Assembly: GCA_009774395.1 (NCBI GenBank)
Contig: VSNQ01000039.1
Span: 1-33,931 of the forward strand
Length of the DNA: 33,931 bases
Source of the DNA: Lachnospiraceae bacterium
Lineage (GTDB): Bacteria > Bacillota > Clostridia > Lachnospirales > Lachnospiraceae
Direction of reading: 5' to 3'
The position numbers were made by a program, and so were the translations under genes. Numbering within the stretch: position 1 is the first letter of the stretch; every line of letters begins with the position of its first letter. This document shows, one piece after another, positions 31,400-33,931 of the stretch. The notes beneath the pieces are model-generated. The model was not told the origin of the DNA, ran no database searches, and worked only from the letters and a program-made list of their open reading frames with translations.

Positions 31400-31957
31400 T
31401 TACCTGCTCCACAGATAGCAGTATGCCTGCGTTCTTGCAGCAAAACGGTTATTTTTCAAAAGATCTCTTACCTGCTCCTTTGTAAACCAGTCTGCCTCTA
31501 TCTCCTCCACGGTGGAAGTGCTTTCATGAAACTGACCTCTTGCCCTGCCGACAATGCAGACATTCACTTCATTGCTAAAGCCAACTGCACTGTAGCTTGG
31601 GCCGAGTTCATCCTCAATTTGGTAAAGTTCCAGTCCCGTTTCCTCCCAAAGTTCACGCTTGGCACTCTGTTTTGGCTCTTCGCCGGGGTCAATCAAACCT
31701 GCTGGAAAATTGTAAACCCAGTCCCCGACTGCCATACGAAATTCCTTATTTAACAGTATTCTCTCTCCGCTCTCATCCGTTGCAATAATTACCACAGCAT
31801 CCGGCTTTTTTCTATGAAGCGCATCATAGGACTCTAAATCCTGCTGCCTGCTGATAATCTCATACACTTTTTCCTTTTTATCCACGGTTTCATAAGTAAT
31901 ATCATAACGCGTGATAAACTTCCCCTCCTCACGCTTTTGTATCCCCTTAAACTCCAT
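31400..31957 (-). CDS. NUDIX hydrolase (ADP-ribose pyrophosphatase-like)
   Basis: Hydrolyses nucleoside diphosphate derivatives, probably ADP-ribose, in the cytoplasm. It has 185 residues from ATG 31957, set by GGGAGG seven bases upstream. The NUDIX box is complete: Gly, five residues, Glu, then RELWEETGL (GLIDPGEEPKQSAKRELWEE region, about residues 90-112), preceded by FRMAVGDWVYNFPAG as in ADP-ribose pyrophosphatases. Upstream lies a 44-bp duplicated sequence. Substrate assignment is from overall layout only. Confidence 0.9.
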   Translation of the reverse strand: MEFKGIQKREEGKFITRYDITYETVDKKEKVYEIISRQQDLESYDALHRKKPDAVVIIATDESGERILLNKEFRMAVGDWVYNFPAGLIDPGEEPKQSAKRELWEETGLELYQIEDELGPSYSAVGFSNEVNVCIVGRARGQFHESTSTVEEIEADWFTKEQVRDLLKNNRFAARTQAYCYLWSR

Positions 31958-31986
31958 ACAATTAACCTCCCTTTGTATCTTTCCTA

Positions 31987-32101
31987 TTGATTCCAATACC
32001 ATGCTTTACATCAGACTTTTCATATATTGCAAAAATTGCAGACAATTTAATTCCTTTTTGATTCCAATTCCATGCTTTACATCAGGCTTTTCATATGCTG
32101 C
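31987..32101. repeat. 44-bp direct duplication upstream of the NUDIX gene
   Basis: Two copies, 31987-32030 and 32058-32101, 71 bases apart and about 40 of 44 bases identical. Shared cores are TTGATTCCAAT, CCATGCTTTACATCAG and CTTTTCATAT. They fill most of the gap between the NUDIX start and the AAA gene stop, so they would lie in the NUDIX leader or promoter region. On the minus strand each includes CTGATGTAAAGCATGG. Recent tandem duplication is likely; an operator pair is possible. Confidence 0.85.
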
Positions 32102-32121
32102 CATGATTAAACCTTCATAAA

Positions 32122-33714
32122 CTACACAACCGCCTCCACAATCACTTGATTCCCGATCTGAATTTCCTTTACCCCCGTTTCTTTATTCTTGTTAAAGTTA
32201 AAGCTAAGCAAATACCCCTTGTCCTTGCGGTAGTAATCCAAATACTCCGTAAGCTGCTTTTCCCCTCTTTCATTGTATTCACTGCCATGCCAGATTTTGA
32301 GTTCGACAATAAACTGTTCACCAAGATAATCCACTATAATGTCCGTGCGCCTTTCATCCCTTGTCTGTGCTTCAATATAGTAATTTCCAATACCATTAAT
32401 AATAGGCTTTAAATATATCAGGAAAATTTTTCGTCCCTGTTTTTCAATAAATTTTTGATCGTTTTGCCCATAAATCTCGGTAAAGTACACAGCAAATTTT
32501 TTCAGGACAAGCGTCATATCGAGCATATTATCCTTTATAAAACCAATCCTGTCGCTTCCGCCCTGCGCATAGACATCACTGTTGATTGCTTCCTTTACCA
32601 TAAACATATTTAAAAGGCACATTTCAAACATCCTGTTAGCAATCGCCACATGACCGTTTTCTTCCTTCAAAAAGCCAAACATATTACCAAGACTAATAGA
32701 TTTTTCTTCAAGACTGAAAGGTATTTTCTTCCCACAATAAATAATATCCTCTACTATTTTGTATAGGTCGGCATATAAATCCAACTGTTTTACCATACTT
32801 TCAAACAATGGTGAACTTTTTTTCAGAATAATGCTTACTGCCTTTTCAATACCTTGCTTTGTCCATGTCTTCTGCATTGTTTCAAAGCCTTCCGTTCCAA
32901 TAATCTTTTCGTCAAGCTGTTTGCATATGGACGAAACGAGAACAGGATAGCCCGATGTATACTCGTATATGATTTCTGCCACTTCTTTAATATCCATTCC
33001 CGTCTGATTGTCCGCCTCATATTCTTCCAGCATTTTCGCAATCTGAGGCACGGATAAACTCATATCAATGTCAAAATCAGCGGCGATATTCCACGGGCTG
33101 TTGTACTGATGCTCCGAATCAGGACGCAGTTTTAATTTCAGGTTTTTAATATCATATACCCCTGCAAGAATCACCGAGTGAAATATTGGTGATTTATCTC
33201 TGTTTATATAATACATCCTAAGCTGTGCTAAAAAATCAATAAATACCTGATTGTTGCTTGCACTATCAACCTCATCAATCATCAGCACTATCGGTTTTTT
33301 GGCTTTCGCACACATCTTGCTTAAGCCAAAAAACAACTCTTTCAAATTTCTATCTTCTGTTTTTTTTGTAAGTGCTGTCAATGGCTGCAAAAATGCTTCT
33401 TCACAATGGATCCCCATAATATCAAATGTCCAAAGTACCACTTTTGTAAAAGCTTTGACAAAAGTTTCCGTATCTGCAAACTCTTCCGTCCCCATCTGTT
33501 GGAAGTCAAGCGACAATACAATATAATCATCCTTTAAATATTCTTCCAAAGCCCTAAGTGTCGTCGTTTTTCCATATTGGCGACCTCTGTTAATAACCAA
33601 ATAGCTTCCGTAATCTACAAAATTTTCCTTAATCTTTTCCAACCTGCTGTCCAGTCGTACCATATAATGCCTTTTGGAGCTGCAAGAACCTGTTATGTTA
33701 AATCTGCGTTTCAT
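32122..33714 (-). CDS. AAA-like ATPase with C-terminal PD-(D/E)XK nuclease fold
   Basis: From ATG 33714 (GGAGG seven bases upstream) it has 530 residues. The N-terminal FNITGSCSSKRHYMVRLDSRL opening is typical of the AAA-like (AAA_35/AAA-ATPase-like) group. Walker A is NRGRQYGKTTTL (Lys49, Thr50) and Walker B is PIVLMIDEVDSASN (Asp146-Glu147). A helical lid region follows. The C-terminal nuclease-type motif is Asp458 in RRTDIIVDY, then ELK (Glu471 and Lys473) in FIVELKIWHG, with QLTEYLDYY. These genes are expanded in gut Clostridia and Bacteroidetes; some database copies are wrongly named sialate esterase. Function is unknown; a mobile-element, regulatory or defence role is possible. Confidence 0.85.
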   Translation of the reverse strand: MKRRFNITGSCSSKRHYMVRLDSRLEKIKENFVDYGSYLVINRGRQYGKTTTLRALEEYLKDDYIVLSLDFQQMGTEEFADTETFVKAFTKVVLWTFDIMGIHCEEAFLQPLTALTKKTEDRNLKELFFGLSKMCAKAKKPIVLMIDEVDSASNNQVFIDFLAQLRMYYINRDKSPIFHSVILAGVYDIKNLKLKLRPDSEHQYNSPWNIAADFDIDMSLSVPQIAKMLEEYEADNQTGMDIKEVAEIIYEYTSGYPVLVSSICKQLDEKIIGTEGFETMQKTWTKQGIEKAVSIILKKSSPLFESMVKQLDLYADLYKIVEDIIYCGKKIPFSLEEKSISLGNMFGFLKEENGHVAIANRMFEMCLLNMFMVKEAINSDVYAQGGSDRIGFIKDNMLDMTLVLKKFAVYFTEIYGQNDQKFIEKQGRKIFLIYLKPIINGIGNYYIEAQTRDERRTDIIVDYLGEQFIVELKIWHGSEYNERGEKQLTEYLDYYRKDKGYLLSFNFNKNKETGVKEIQIGNQVIVEAVV

Positions 33715-33855
33715 TCTCCTACCTCCAATATATGAAATAACTCCCGCTAAAGCTATTGTAACATTACAACATAAATATGTAAACATACGAAACACATAAC
33801 AATACATTACAAATTACAATGCAGCAAGGCTAAGTCGTAATACATCAACTCATAC

Positions 33856-33931
33856 AAAACCACTTCGTGAAAACCACTTCGTGAAAACCACTTCGTGAAA
33901 ACCACTTCGTGAAAACCACTTCGTGAAAACC
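33856..33931. repeat. 14-bp tandem repeat array, open at window edge
   Basis: Five perfect copies of AAAACCACTTCGTG (33856-33925) plus six bases of a sixth, cut by the window end. Each unit carries a small CAC-TTC-GTG palindrome. A period of 14 is not a multiple of 3; the minus-strand frames stay open through the array, while plus-strand frames hit TGA. The total copy number is unknown. No spacers, so not CRISPR. Confidence 0.93.

Noticed and set aside
33856..33931. Possible CRISPR array
   Set aside because: Period 14 with no spacers and fully identical units; a simple tandem repeat.

Overview
The window looks like a chromosomal segment of a spore-forming, anaerobic, moderately low-GC Clostridium-class bacterium, most probably a Lachnospiraceae member. 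The evidence is a complete spoIIIA operon, a superoxide reductase, an Asp23-nusB-xseA-xseB-ispA block, a CIRCE-controlled Hsp20, and AT-rich genes with strong AGGAGG-type ribosome sites. No rRNA, tRNA, CRISPR array, integrase or intact transposase was found. Nearly every gene lies on the minus strand, so transcription mostly runs from high to low coordinates. The exception is a two-gene plus-strand island at about 18.3-21.05 kb.

Layout, left to right. 1-7.4 kb is housekeeping: ispA (cut by the window edge), xseB, xseA, nusB, a YqhY-type Asp23 protein with its own sigma-A promoter, a transglutaminase-fold lipoprotein, prfC and deoB. 7.65-13.1 kb is the full spoIIIAA-AH operon, with a candidate sigma-E promoter. 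Its intergenic gaps are unusually long and full of hairpins and short shared repeats, and its SpoIIIAF is short. The order spoIIIA, yqhY, nusB, xseA, xseB, ispA matches Bacillus subtilis, but deoB-prfC-transglutaminase sit where accB-accC are expected and folD is absent. 13.1-17.4 kb holds an AT-rich membrane acyltransferase, a spore-type LysM/M14 peptidase and an OmpR-type two-component pair.

17.8-21.2 kb is a patch that looks acquired. A decayed surface-protein tail is followed by a plus-strand, GC-richer operon of a methyl-accepting chemotaxis protein and a small lipoprotein with an ApbE-type flavinylation motif. The two genes are joined by an ATGA overlap. 21.2-26.6 kb carries an unidentified helical protein, a 225-nt multi-hairpin intergenic block, Hsp20 with a perfect CIRCE element, a two-iron superoxide reductase, an SPL-like radical SAM protein and a membrane-anchored amidase.

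26.7-31.3 kb is a five-gene signalling operon: small acidic protein, membrane protein with calcium-type aspartate loops, response regulator, histidine kinase and membrane-anchored protein. Just downstream, the amidase promoter carries four TGATG repeats spaced exactly 11 bp apart, the usual target architecture of an OmpR/PhoB-type regulator. The window ends with a NUDIX hydrolase, a 44-bp direct duplication, an AAA ATPase/PD-(D/E)XK protein and a 14-bp tandem array running off the edge.

The two most promising undescribed systems are the chemoreceptor-flavolipoprotein pair and the signalling operon with its 11-bp-repeat amidase promoter.
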